Positions 54,139-64,000 of a DNA stretch of 64,000 nt are shown here, one piece after another. The notes beneath the pieces were generated by a model. That model did no database searches, was not told the DNA's origin, and was given only the letters and a program-made list of their open reading frames with translations. How positions within the stretch are numbered: the stretch's first letter is position 1; the number at the start of each line of letters is the position of its first letter. The position numbers and the translations under genes were made by a program. Source of the stretch: Cymbomonas tetramitiformis (taxonomy: Eukaryota > Chlorophyta > Pyramimonadophyceae > Pyramimonadales > Pyramimonadaceae); contig LGRX02027918.1 in the NCBI GenBank assembly GCA_001247695.2, forward strand, positions 36,694 to 100,693. The letters are read 5' to 3'.

Positions 54139-55466
54139 TGAGGAGCTGGAGCTGATGCTGGAGCTGGAGCTGCGACTGCTGTATTAATGCTCTGCTGATT
54201 CTGAAGCTCCTTATTAACCAGGGTGTTGACTGTTTTTAGGAGCTTGTTAGACTCACTTTTGCCACCCTGATTATTCTGTTGCTGCTGTCCTCTGTTCTGA
54301 TTCCAACGAGGATTAGGAGCTGGAGGATTGCCTTTTATGGGTTTCCCATCTGCTGTGCTTGTGGCGAAGCAATCCTTTTGAATGTGACCTGAACGACCAC
54401 AACGTTGACAAGACTGGGAAGAAGAAGAAGATGATGCTGATCCCTTTCCTTTTCCTTTTCCCTTGCCTTTTCCTTTGCCTTTCCCTTTATTTTTCTGGGA
54501 ATTCTGGTTGGCCTGATTCTGATTGGCATGATTCTGATTGCCACGGTCATATGGCTTGTTGCCACGACCTTTATCCTTTTCCTTTTTGGCTGGACCTCCT
54601 GACTGTTCCTTCTGTCCCCTATAATGTAGGGTCTCTGCCTGCTTTGAATGAACTACATAATTCAAATCGAGCAGGACCTGCGTGGTTTGTGCCCACGACA
54701 GGTTATTCCTTTCATTTTCCGTAAGGAATCTAAGATGGAAGTGTTTTCTGAGGTCTGATTCCATATTGCTGACAAACCTATCCTTAATCAGGACATCCTC
54801 TAAATCAACTGATGCTAACGAAGCCAGTGATGTAAATGTACGTAGGTAATCCGAGAATGTTTGGTTACCATGCTGTAGTGCCATCAAATGCTTTTTGGCA
54901 ACTGACTGCTTGTGGGGGTTCCCGAACTGCCTGAGGAATGTAGTTCTGATTTCTTCATATGTGGCATCAGGTGTTTTCGCCATGACATGAAAGAAATGTC
55001 TGTCATTATTCTGGAGGAAGGTAAGAAAGACTGTGATGAGATCCTTGTCTGCTGCTCCTGGATATGTGAACTGGAAATATCTATCCACTGTCTCCATTCA
55101 TACCTCTGCATCCTGTCCGACCCTGTATTCCTTTGGTGGATTCATTTTCACTTTAGGAATGGGTGCTGCTGGAACTGGTGCTGAGAGTATCTGACCATCA
55201 TCTGGGTCTGTGAAGACAGGCGGAGCATGATCTTCTGTATACTCCTCTTCTGGCTCCTGAGGCTTTGTATCTGGATCTCTATATCGACTCATGTCTGGTT
55301 TCATTCTACTGATGGCATCAAAGTACCCTATGTCACCATATCGGGTCTGAGTATCAGCATAACCAGTCAACCATTTTGGTACTTTAAATCTGCTGAAGGC
55401 ATCATATGAACCCGAAATGTCAAAGAACCAATTGGTCGGATCTGCATCTATTGGTCGTACTGCCAT
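54087..55466 (-). CDS. Gag of the minus-strand Gypsy, with one in-frame TGA
   Basis: Two parts in one frame: 55466-55101 (122 codons from ATG) and 55097-54087 (336 codons). They are separated only by TGA at 55098-55100. At that place the conserved gag pattern V-x-W-x5-YF expects Trp (TGG), so TGA is either a nonsense mutation or a recoded codon. The capsid-like region is followed by a Lys/Gly tract (KGKGKGK) and a CCHC knuckle CQRCGRSGHIQKDC. The tail is Gln/Asn/Ala/Pro-rich. It stops with TAG at 54087-54089. Confidence 0.8.
54108..54138 (-). promoter_or_regulatory. Candidate -1 ribosomal frameshift site between gag and protease
   Basis: Minus-strand heptamer G-GGA-AAG (54132-54138) in gag phase matches the X-XXY-YYZ rule; slipping gives GGG-AAA in the protease frame. 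Six bases downstream is a small hairpin GGTAC-TGCACAG-GTACC. The gag stop lies about 45 bases further on, and the -1 frame is open from here into the protease. Confidence 0.6.
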
Positions 55467-55627
55467 CTAAAAAACAAACACCACACCAACAAAAACCTTC
55501 AAAATTGGATGTGTGTGTGTGATATATATATATCTATATTTGTACATGTATTATGTTTGTACATTGATATAATGAGGTGAAGTATATATATATACATGAT
55601 TCCACCTTCTTCCCCCCCTCAAAGAAG
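55467..55627. other. Leader region upstream of the minus-strand gag
   Basis: Contains a (GT)n and TATATATA stretch and the run CTTCTTCCCCCCCTC. No gene. Confidence 0.4.
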
Positions 55628-55892
55628 TGTGACAATCATAGGCAGTTGTCAAGTGCCTAATACCTCATCAAGTAGTTGCAATCCTTATAGGAAGGAGCTA
55701 TACAGTTCTTGGGATGTTGCCCTACAGTTCTTGGGTTGTTGCCCGAAATATCAGTCATGCATGTGCTGATTTCAGCATGACCATAATGCCAAACACCGTG
55801 TTGTTCACCAGTATTTCGTGGCATTTTAGGTATGCTAGGGTTACTGTGACCCTAATCACCCGCAGTGACATTAGGGTGTTACATGGTATCAG
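55628..55892 (+). repeat. Possible LTR (55628-55883) followed by a Met-tRNA primer-binding site
   Basis: Starts TGTGACA and ends TGTTACA, nearly inverted termini. It is directly followed by TGGTATCAG, the usual primer-binding site complementary to the 3' end of initiator Met-tRNA. This implies a plus-oriented element starting here, opposite to the neighbouring minus-strand Gypsy. No coding region follows. The word GGGTGTTACA recurs at 56035. Confidence 0.45.
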
Positions 55893-58800
55893 TAACACTT
55901 ATATATATCAAAATTGAGCAGTATGCATCTTTCTTTGAAGGAAAGAAGCAAAACTGTACTCAGAATGTCACTGTTTATCTTGTGATATCTGAGATGTACG
56001 TTACACCCCTATGTTTTTGCACAAGATCTTTAGGGTGTTACACGAGATGTGAAGTGCTCAGGTATTTTTCCCATATACCTTAATAGGTGAAAACTTGGAA
56101 TCCGCGAAAAAATTGGACTCAAATTTTCATTTTGAAATCTAACGTATTAGATTTTCACCTATTTCTGCCACTTTTGGCTTATATATGTATATAAGTCCCA
56201 GTGTATACTTATGATGTATACATCTGTCACAACTCTGTAATATATCTCACTTGCACTCATGAAATTGAAATTGATATTTTTTCATGGTGTTCTGTGAAGA
56301 TATATGCATGGCCATTATTTGGGGTTTTACTGATTGAAACCCATGACAAATAGACCAAACCCTAATACATATATGTAGATTCAATAGTGACTTGCAGTCA
56401 CTTAAGTGATAACTTGTCAGATGGTTCATTACTTACTTAGGACTGTCAACTCCTTAGATAACCTTCAGTTAGTAGCTTCAGGCGAGACTTACTCCTCGGT
56501 TCAGTCGTCTGTCTCTGGCTGTCGATCGCGTTGCCTACCCACGAATGGGTCTGCTGGAGGTCTGCTTTATATCTTCGGATCTATGACAATACTCTGGATG
56601 GTAGTGTCATCCAGATACTAAGTAATCAGAGCAATGCTCATAGTAATCTCTATCAGCTATTTGTCAGATATCAAGATAAATTCTGATCTGTGAGATTTAC
56701 TAAGATATGCTTTAAAGTGATCAGGTTCTGAATCAACTGTCAAAATGCATAGTAGATGATGGTGTTGCTCCAGCGATAGAATGAAAAGGGCATGGACAAT
56801 ACTCAACAGTGACCAGCTGTTTTTTGAGCACTGTATATTGCCTTCGGGTCTGGAGATATTCTCCATCCAGCCCTTCAGCATGTGGATTGATCCTGTTCCC
56901 TTATCTATCGACATCACTGACATCCCACACGCACATGTGTTTGTGGGATGTTATCTATGCATTATACATGTGATGTTGATATTATACATTGATCATATAC
57001 ACTTACTGACTCAGTGTAATGTCAGTATACATAGTAATGTCAGTGACTATATATTGTACATGTACTTACTGATTGAGTACTCTTAAGTAAATTGATATAG
57101 ATTAATCATACAGGTTTATCTGTATACCAATGGACAGGATATCACCAGTACACTGTATATCAATATAGTTAGTATATTGCTGTAATCCTGTACATCTCAT
57201 CATAATGAATGATGAGTTAAATGGTATATTTTCACAAGTAGCTCCGATGAGTATCCATCTTGATTAACAGGAGAACAGTTGTCCAATCCCAAATCCTCCG
57301 TCATGGAACAACTGAGCTAATTCCTGTCTTAACAATCAAGACTGGCATCTCACACTATTTGGGTTTTTAATATAGCCTATACTTGCAAGATCTAACATGT
57401 ATATGAAATATGCATGTTGCAGTGTGATATAGGTGTATTGCTGGATAAACCCCCGGTGCCATGGGGTACAAGCCCATGGTCGGTTAGGCGCGGACAGATC
57501 GCCATCGAATCGATTAACAGAACTACACGATGGTTTATTGATAAGCCCTTACTTTTTAATCCTCTGCATGTACATCTATATTGCACTGTCGTTATATGCA
57601 TAAGGTATGCCAAGCCGTTATCGTGATCAGGCTGGTATTTATGAATGTATGCATATATGCTAGATTTATATGATCAGACTGATTATTATCACAGTGTAAC
57701 TTGTGCACACAATTACAGTATGCTATGTGATAGTAACCTGTGATAAGTGGGATAAGTGTGATAACTTTGTCACTGATCTGTGATAAGTGGGATAAGTGTG
57801 ATAACTTTGTCACACACTGTCAATCACAACATGTATGTGTATAATGATGACAATATGGCACACACAATCTCCGCACAGCGTGTGCGTGTATAATGATAAT
57901 GGCGTCGCACACACTATTTCTGCGCAGCACGTGTGTATACTGATGATGGCATCGCACACACTATTTCTGCGCAGCATGTATGTGTATTGTTGGGCATCAT
58001 TTTATCATGCGTCCATCTGCGCAGCATTCATGCGTTCATCTGCGCAGCATTATGCGTCCATCTGCGCAGTATTATGCGTCCATCTGGTGCGAAATTGTAC
58101 AAACATTGAGATCGCACACTATGTCTGCGCGTGATACATATGTATGTCGCGCTGCATACTGATGCATCACACATCATGCGTCGCACATCATGTGAATCAT
58201 GCGTCGCACTGTTCAAGCTATAATCATCGCATTTGCGTCGCGCGGTATGAAATATGATCTCCGCACATCTGTGTCGCACGGTGCGGATTTTTATCATCGC
58301 ACATCTTTGCTGTACGGTTCGCGCGGTATATTTGCGAATGTTGTTGTCGCTGATCTTTGTCGCACAGTACGAATGCGAATGCGCTGATATCGAGATTTTG
58401 TGCATCTATGTCGCGCTTGATGCGAATCATGTACACTGACGCGCATTTTTCATTTGCGCGCTTGATTCTCGCTCATCGTACCATACCCTGCGATATTTGA
58501 CAGCATACATGTACGTTTCGTACACTCGTGCGCACACCTTGTCGCAATATATTCACTGCTGAAATGCTGTTGAATGCGAATATGCATGGTCGCGCTGATG
58601 ATTTTATCGCACAGCTCCGCTGACCGTTGACGATGTATTACAGCGAAAGCTGTCGTATGTGTGAATATATTCGACGATATATATATGCGAACTCTGTCGC
58701 GCCGTATACAAATCTATATACGAGTATATGTCAAGTCTGCTGCACACACTTGTTCTCGTTCTTCGCCTGAGCGGAGGATACCTATGTCAGGGCTCGCTAT

Positions 58801-58927
58801 GCGAACGCTATGTTGACGCGGCTGTTATTGAACAGTAACAGCCGAAAGTAATATTATGGTGGGTTATGAGTGCAGCAGTCTGGTGACCAGAAGTGCTTTG
58901 CTTGAGCCCAATGCTCCTCATATACTT
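55893..58927. other. No gene recognised; short tandem repeats
   Basis: 57735-57813 is a direct duplication of GTGATAAGTGGGATAAGTGT plus GATAACTTTGTCAC. 57870-57985 repeats TCGCACACACTATTTCTGCG followed by CAGCA(C/T)GT. 58010-58085 has four units of GCGTCCATCTGCGCAGCATT. Nothing coding is supported. Confidence 0.5.
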
Positions 58928-58987
58928 CCAGTGCCCTCACGCATCTCATGCGTTACCACCATCGGGTTGTGAACCCGAGGGCACTGG
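58928..58987. other. Three-way-junction inverted repeat, possible structured RNA
   Basis: CCAGTGCCC pairs with GGGCACTGG. Inside are two further perfect hairpins: CGCAT-CTC-ATGCG and TCGGGTT-GTG-AACCCGA. Three perfectly paired stems in 60 bases make a cloverleaf-like fold. The strand of any transcript is unknown. A DNA cruciform is the alternative. Confidence 0.5.
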
Positions 58988-59639
58988 GTGAACTACCCGC
59001 ATCGGCTGGTCGATATAGCCTTTGATGCTCGCATGCTGTTCATTTCATGCTTGAAGCGAAGACGCGTCTGCTCAGAACACTTCGGTTCTTCAAGACTTGT
59101 CTTGCTTCGCCATCTCGATGCCATATACTTGGCCTCTCGATGACAGATGTCACTTACCTTAGGTGGATGACAGACATTATGACTGTACATGTCATAATCG
59201 ACCGTACTGACAATACTCGACGATTGCATGTCATTATGACATATGACATGACATGACATGTATGACAGGTATGACCGGTGTGCCATGTATGACACATGTG
59301 TCATCGGTCATATCCCTGACACAAGTGATACGGATGCCATTTTAAAGTAACCTTGATAGGAAACAACAAGCACGTACTCGAAGCAAAGGGCAGTGAGCAT
59401 GACACTCGCAAGATAGTGTAATTACAAATTTAACTGCAGAGATGTGTGTGCTTTATTTATTCAAACTCACGTTACACAGAGAAAACAACGTTTCATCAAC
59501 AATTACATGAACTAGGGCAAGAAACCGCCAGGTCTTCTAAGTCTACGCTTGTTATTCAAACAAGCTATACGATCAAAACACAGCCGTATCATAGCTCATT
59601 TACAGAGTACCTGCATAGTAGAGAACGCAGAGTCAGGCA

Positions 59640-60020
59640 GAACGTTGGGGATTGAACCCAAGCCGAAGATTATCTTCGGACTTCGCTCTCGTTCGCTCAC
59701 AGGGCAACCGATTCACTTTCTATAAACAACACGTGAAAATAAGTCAGATAGGCGCAACTGATCCCTGCAGACGATCCCTAACATGCGTGCACTCAGTCAC
59801 AGCGTCGAGGATCTAACCCAAGACGAATATATACTGGACCAAGTCAAGCTTCGCGCTTCGTCTGCACGGTTCAAGGCAAGTCATGCTACAAACAGCGGCG
59901 GCTGAAAAGGCGAACCAATAGCCGATTCCTGCAAACATGACGCAGCGTTCAGTAAAAGCGTTGGGACTGGACCCAGGCCGAAGAAAGCAATTCTTTTCGC
60001 ACTTCGCCCTCATGTACTTT
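59640..60020. repeat. Three diverged copies of an about 155-bp tandem repeat
   Basis: Related starts at about 59647 (GTTGGGGATTGAACCCAAGC), 59806 (GTCGAGGATCTAACCCAAG) and 59961 (GTTGGGACTGGACCCAGGC), each followed by CGAA...CTTCG hairpin words. Read on the minus strand, the first has a T-arm-like TTGGG-TTCAATC-CCCAA, so the family may be tRNA-related. Confidence 0.5.
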
Positions 60021-60524
60021 CATGGACAGCGAAAGGTGACACAGTCAGACCCAAACTTCTCAATCTGCACACGCAGCTCTATGCGCTGCGGTGTGCAGAA
60101 TTTTCGGGCACCCCTGACGTGCTCCCGGCGACGTGAGGCTGAAGTAAAGAAAAGTAACGAACAAACACTACAGGCAAGCAACACACAAACCACGCGAAAA
60201 CAAGAATAAAATAACGCAACTGTGTTGCCCCCTAAATAGCCGTGCGCCGCCGTCAAATATGAATAAGATGGTTGTGAGCGTTTGCGAAATGGACCGCGCG
60301 GTGTGTCGCAACAAGCCTGTTCGCCTTTTTGAACCCCCCTTTCCGAAAGTACGAGTCCTACGCCAATCGTACCCAGGTTCAGAATTTTTGCACGAGCGCC
60401 TGGCTGGCGCCAAGCGCCAAGAATACCAGCTAGGGGCTTATTCATGGTTGCAGGCTTTTTTGGGGTCTAACGTCTAAGTCTTTCAGAGTCTGCGGCAAAG
60501 CTGGTTCTGACAATCAAATTGATA

Positions 60525-60880
60525 TTCAGATTTTTTACATCTGTCATCTTGCTCTACGTTAGATTTCCATTTTTCAAATTTTGCTAATTTTGCTCTACGC
60601 TAGATTTCAGATTCCCTTTTTTGGAATGCTTGATTTCAGAGTTTTTACATCTGCCATTTCGCTCTACGTTAGAGTTCCTTTTTCAAATTTTGCTAATTTT
60701 GCTCTACGCTAGATTTCAGGTTTCATTTTTTGCAATGCTTGATTTCAGATTTTTTACATCTGTCATTTTGCTCTACTCTCGATTTCTTTTTTTTCAAATT
60801 CTGCTAATTTTGCTCTACGGTAGATTTAAGATTTATTTTTTTGGAATGCTTGATTTCAGATTTTTAACATCTGTCAACAA
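60525..60880. repeat. About 110-bp tandem repeat, just over three units
   Basis: GATTTTTTACATCTGTCAT at about 60528, 60640, 60748 and 60858. Each unit includes TTGCTCTACG(T/C)TAGATTTC twice. AT-rich, no ORF. Confidence 0.8.
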
Positions 60881-61383
60881 CACTCAAAGCAGGTTGCGCA
60901 CGCTCAATGATTAGCTCATTAAACCGAGCGCAGGAACACCGAATGCGGCACAGATCCTTGAGGTACACACTGGCTGGTTTGTCAGACCTATCGATTTTAC
61001 ACAGAACTCCACGAAAGATTTTAACACGCACTAAGTCGGGAAGAGACATTCTTGTACTAGCTTTTCGCGGAGGTGCGTCGCTCAACGGTCAAGCTGGAAA
61101 TGAATTGCGAAGGGAGAATTTAATTGCTTGTAAAACATCACCGGCGTGCATGGAGTGTGGACGTTACACTGTGCAGACAATCGTGCACGATTGTCTGAAC
61201 CGTCCGTACACGGTTCAGAGGGGAGAAGGGGGGGGAGCATTCCTTAAGTACGGAGTAATTTTTTAAATTTTCTCAAGTATGGGAAAACGCAGGCGTCGAC
61301 GCGGGCCGCGTTACACGCCTTAAGTATGGGCTTAAGTATGGGAGCCCTAATTTGCGAAATCTTAGAATATTAAAAAATGTTTG

Positions 61384-61414
61384 GTCCAGTCCGTCCAGTC
61401 TGGACGGACTGGAC
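61384..61414. repeat. 31-bp perfect palindrome
   Basis: GTCCAGTCCGTCCAG, one T, CTGGACGGACTGGAC. Both arms are themselves made of GTCC/GGAC words, and related words continue to 61430. Confidence 0.9.
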
Positions 61415-63186
61415 GGACCGACTGGACCGATATTATTCCCCGAAATAACGTCAACACAAAATACGCGAAATAAACCCAAAGTACGGGAAACCCCAAAGTA
61501 CGCGAAAATAATTGACCTAAAGTACGCGATAATGATAATAATGATAATGATAATAAAAATAATAATAATAAAATAATCGTATAACGTAGGAGGAACGTAT
61601 ATCGTAGGTAAAAATTACAGAGATTGAGAAATGATACTATAATCACGTAAAAGTTGCGAGATGCATGCATGCAGACATGCATGATATATACAACATATGC
61701 ATAATCGTATATGATCGCACACGTGCCAGACGCTATACAAATTATAATATGCGTTCACACAATTATTTTATACGTGCGTATGTAGATCAGGAATGGTCTA
61801 CTGAATTGAGTGCATTCATCTCTGCTTCACTAAGATCCATATCTCAAAAATCTAGCTGCTGATGGGTGACATTTATGAAATGACCGATACAGCATCGTGA
61901 ATGCTTGTAGACACGCTTGCGGATGCGCCTGCGCCTGCGGATGTGCCTGCACCTGAAGCGTCGTTTTGTGCGGATCTCAGTCCAAAAGCCACTTGCTTCA
62001 GATCTTCAAGGGAATGATTTGGGTATGTATCTGGTATTATGCGCCTGCGCCTGCAGATGCGCCTGCGGATGCGCCTGCACCTGAAGCGTCGTTGCGCTGA
62101 TATTTGCGATGATCGATGATGCATAAACGCAGTGACAATTCATGCCGACATTTATTCTGAGTATATGCATTGTGTGGACGCGCATGCATGCTACAATTAT
62201 AAAAACACGCAAGTGGCACAACGTGCTTCCTTTTAATAGACATTTATATTTGCAGACGGCGTGCTCACATGTCGCGATGAGATCTAGCGGGCTCCTTTCT
62301 ACATCGTCTGCATGTCAAACACGCATGGTGCAATTATGAAATATATCTGCCCACAACTCGCTTCCTGTATCGCAACTGTGGAGCCTGCGTGTCGGTTGGG
62401 ATGCATCCGACGGGATATGTGCCAAGACGCCATGCGAATGGAGACGATACACATTTAAATTCAGCCATTGGCACTACCATGCGAGTATAAAATGTCAATC
62501 ATGATAATCAAGCAAATATATTCAAGCAAATGCGCAAGATGGCATCACGATATGCAAGTGTGGCATTTGCGATACAGGAAGCTAGTTGTGAGCGTGTGCT
62601 TGTGCGAATGGGGTATATGAATAGCAGTGATTACTTGTGCTTCGATACAATTTAATCAATAATTAGAAATCCCCCAGATGGGATGCTTCGCTGACAAGTG
62701 GCATTACCAATGTATACACTTGTGTGATAAGATCAGATTCTACGTTACGGACACGTTCATGAATGTACATAGGAATATCCGATATAGATAGACACACACA
62801 CACACACATATGAAGCGTCGTAGAGCGTGTTTTGATACAGTCATCACTAGTAATTAAATTAGAATTTTGCGGTCGCGACGCGAAAGATTTGATATGGTAC
62901 CCGCATACACCGTAGATTTGATAAAATCGTTTCATACAGCCGTAGACTTGAAAAATCGTCAAACTCTTGAATAATCGTCATTCGGGAGGCATAGTCAGCC
63001 ACGTCGGCTGATTGTGAAAAACAACGCAACGCCCGATAATTGTGTAGAATATAGCCTCCTACATGCATGTACTTTTGTGCACCGTCGGTGCGTATTTTTA
63101 ATTTTTAATTTTCGTATACCTGAAACCCGACGTATTACGTATATACGTTGGGTTTCAGGTATTATACCTATTCATTTATATATAGG
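61415..63186. other. No gene recognised; microsatellite and Ala-Pro repeat
   Basis: 61525-61575 is an (ATAATG/AAT)n tract. 61900-61960 and 62040-62095 share GCGCCTGCGCCTGCGGATG and GCACCTGAAGCGTCGTT. Nothing else is supported. Confidence 0.45.
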
Positions 63187-64000
63187 TATTATAGGAAAAC
63201 CGCTCATTAACCTAATGAAAAGTTTTGGCACATTTACAGGAATACGAACAAAAAAATATTCTTCAAAGGGGATTTGAAACAAAAGAAGGAAAACCGCTCA
63301 TTAACCTAATGAGCAGTTTTGGCACACTTTCAGGAATACGGACAAAAAAATATTCTTCAAGGGGAATTTATAAAAAAGAAGGAAAACCGCTCATTAACCT
63401 AATGAGCAGTTTTGGCACACTTTCAGGAATACGAACAAAAAAACTTTCTTAAAGGGGATTTGAAACAAAAGAAGGAAAACCGCTCATTAACCTAATGAGC
63501 AGTTTTGGCACACTTTCAGGAATTCGAACAAAAAGATATTCTTCAAGGGGATTTTATAAAAAAGAAGGAAAACCGCTCATTAACCTAATGAGCAGTTTTG
63601 GCACACTTTCAGAAATACGAACAAAAACAATTCTCTAAGGGGGATTTTTCAAAAAGAAGGAAAACCGCTCATTAACCTAATGAGCAGTTTTGGCACACTT
63701 TCAGGAATACGAACAAAAAAATATTCTTCAAGGGGTATTTTTCAAAAAGAAGGAAAACCGCTCATTAACCTAATGAGCAGTTTTGGCACATTTACAGGAA
63801 TACGAACAAAAAAATATTCTTCAAAGGGGATTTGAAACAAAAGAAGGAAAACCGCTCATTAACCTAATGAGCAGTTTTGGCACATTTTCAGGAATACGGA
63901 CAAAAAAATATTCTTCAAGGGGAATTTATAAAAAAGAAGGAAAACCGCTCATTAACCTAATGAGCAGTTTTGGCACACTTTCAGGAATACGAACAAAAAA
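63187..64000 (+). repeat. 93-bp satellite with a conserved hairpin, at least nine units, running off the window
   Basis: GGAAAACCGCTCATTAACC starts at 63194, 63288, 63381, 63474, 63567, 63659, 63752, 63846 and 63939 (spacing 92-94). Each unit holds AAAAC-c-GCTCATTA-acc-TAATGAGC-a-GTTTT, a 13-bp hairpin with one mismatch. 93 is 31 codons, and one frame reads KPLINLMSSFGTLSGIRTKK, but 92- and 94-bp units break it. The hairpin part is the best conserved. Confidence 0.92.

Larger units (their letters stand above)
53165..55466 (-). mobile_element. Second Gypsy-like element (gag, protease, start of RT), minus strand
   Basis: On the minus strand: gag N-part, gag with zinc knuckle, retropepsin and the linker leading to RT (PVRTIPVPMMEEF, near 53180). 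It breaks at about 53170 against the plus-strand element. Composition (Gln/Asn/Lys-rich gag, lower GC) differs clearly from that of the plus-strand element, so they are different families, not halves of one palindrome. Confidence 0.75.

Noticed and set aside
63187..64000. CRISPR array
   Set aside because: Units are near-identical along their whole length with no unique spacers, and the context is eukaryotic.

Overview
The window is nuclear DNA of a eukaryote, most likely a flagellated alga or other protist. Evidence: GT-AG introns with very short exons, a polycystin-2 (PKD2) type channel gene typical of ciliated cells, and a mixed load of Copia, Gypsy (Ty3) and DIRS/Ngaro-type retroelements. 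A prasinophyte such as Cymbomonas would fit, but that is a guess and the sequence does not prove it. There are no bacterial features.

Layout. 0.8-3.9 kb: a Copia-like element cut off at the start of reverse transcriptase. 5.6-8.3 kb: the 3' half of a decayed Gypsy element (integrase, PHD finger, adenine-methyltransferase-like domain), then a polypurine tract, a complete 602-bp LTR and a second partial LTR joined directly to it. 9.27-10.04 kb: an inverted-repeat element rich in CTGTACTGT. 10.04-15.45 kb: an apparently complete Ngaro/PAT-like tyrosine-recombinase retrotransposon with split direct repeats A1...B1-A2-B2. 15.4-19.9 kb: mostly unassigned, with a 43/49-bp minisatellite. 19.9-32.6 kb: a plus-strand PKD2-like channel gene that I rebuilt from phase-matched exons; many of its introns carry their own tandem repeat, including a 24-bp array holding a 543-bp assembly gap. 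32.95-36.4 kb: a long minus-strand proline-rich ORF over a purine-rich repeat. About 37 kb: a minus-strand exon resembling a carbohydrate-binding beta-sandwich.

37-64 kb is more AT-rich and gene-poor. It holds a 416-bp foldback element, a four-copy dispersed repeat, two copies of a tRNA-derived SINE in opposite orientation, a small spliced gene near 44 kb, two different Gypsy elements fused tail to tail at about 53.17 kb, an LTR with a Met-tRNA-type primer site, several tandem repeats, and a 93-bp hairpin satellite that runs off the right edge.

The most interesting signal is that three unrelated retroelements here (Copia, Gypsy, Ngaro-like) each carry a DNA adenine-methyltransferase-like domain. 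In the two LTR elements it sits near a possible chromatin-reader module (a PHD finger in the Gypsy, a Tudor-like segment in the Copia).
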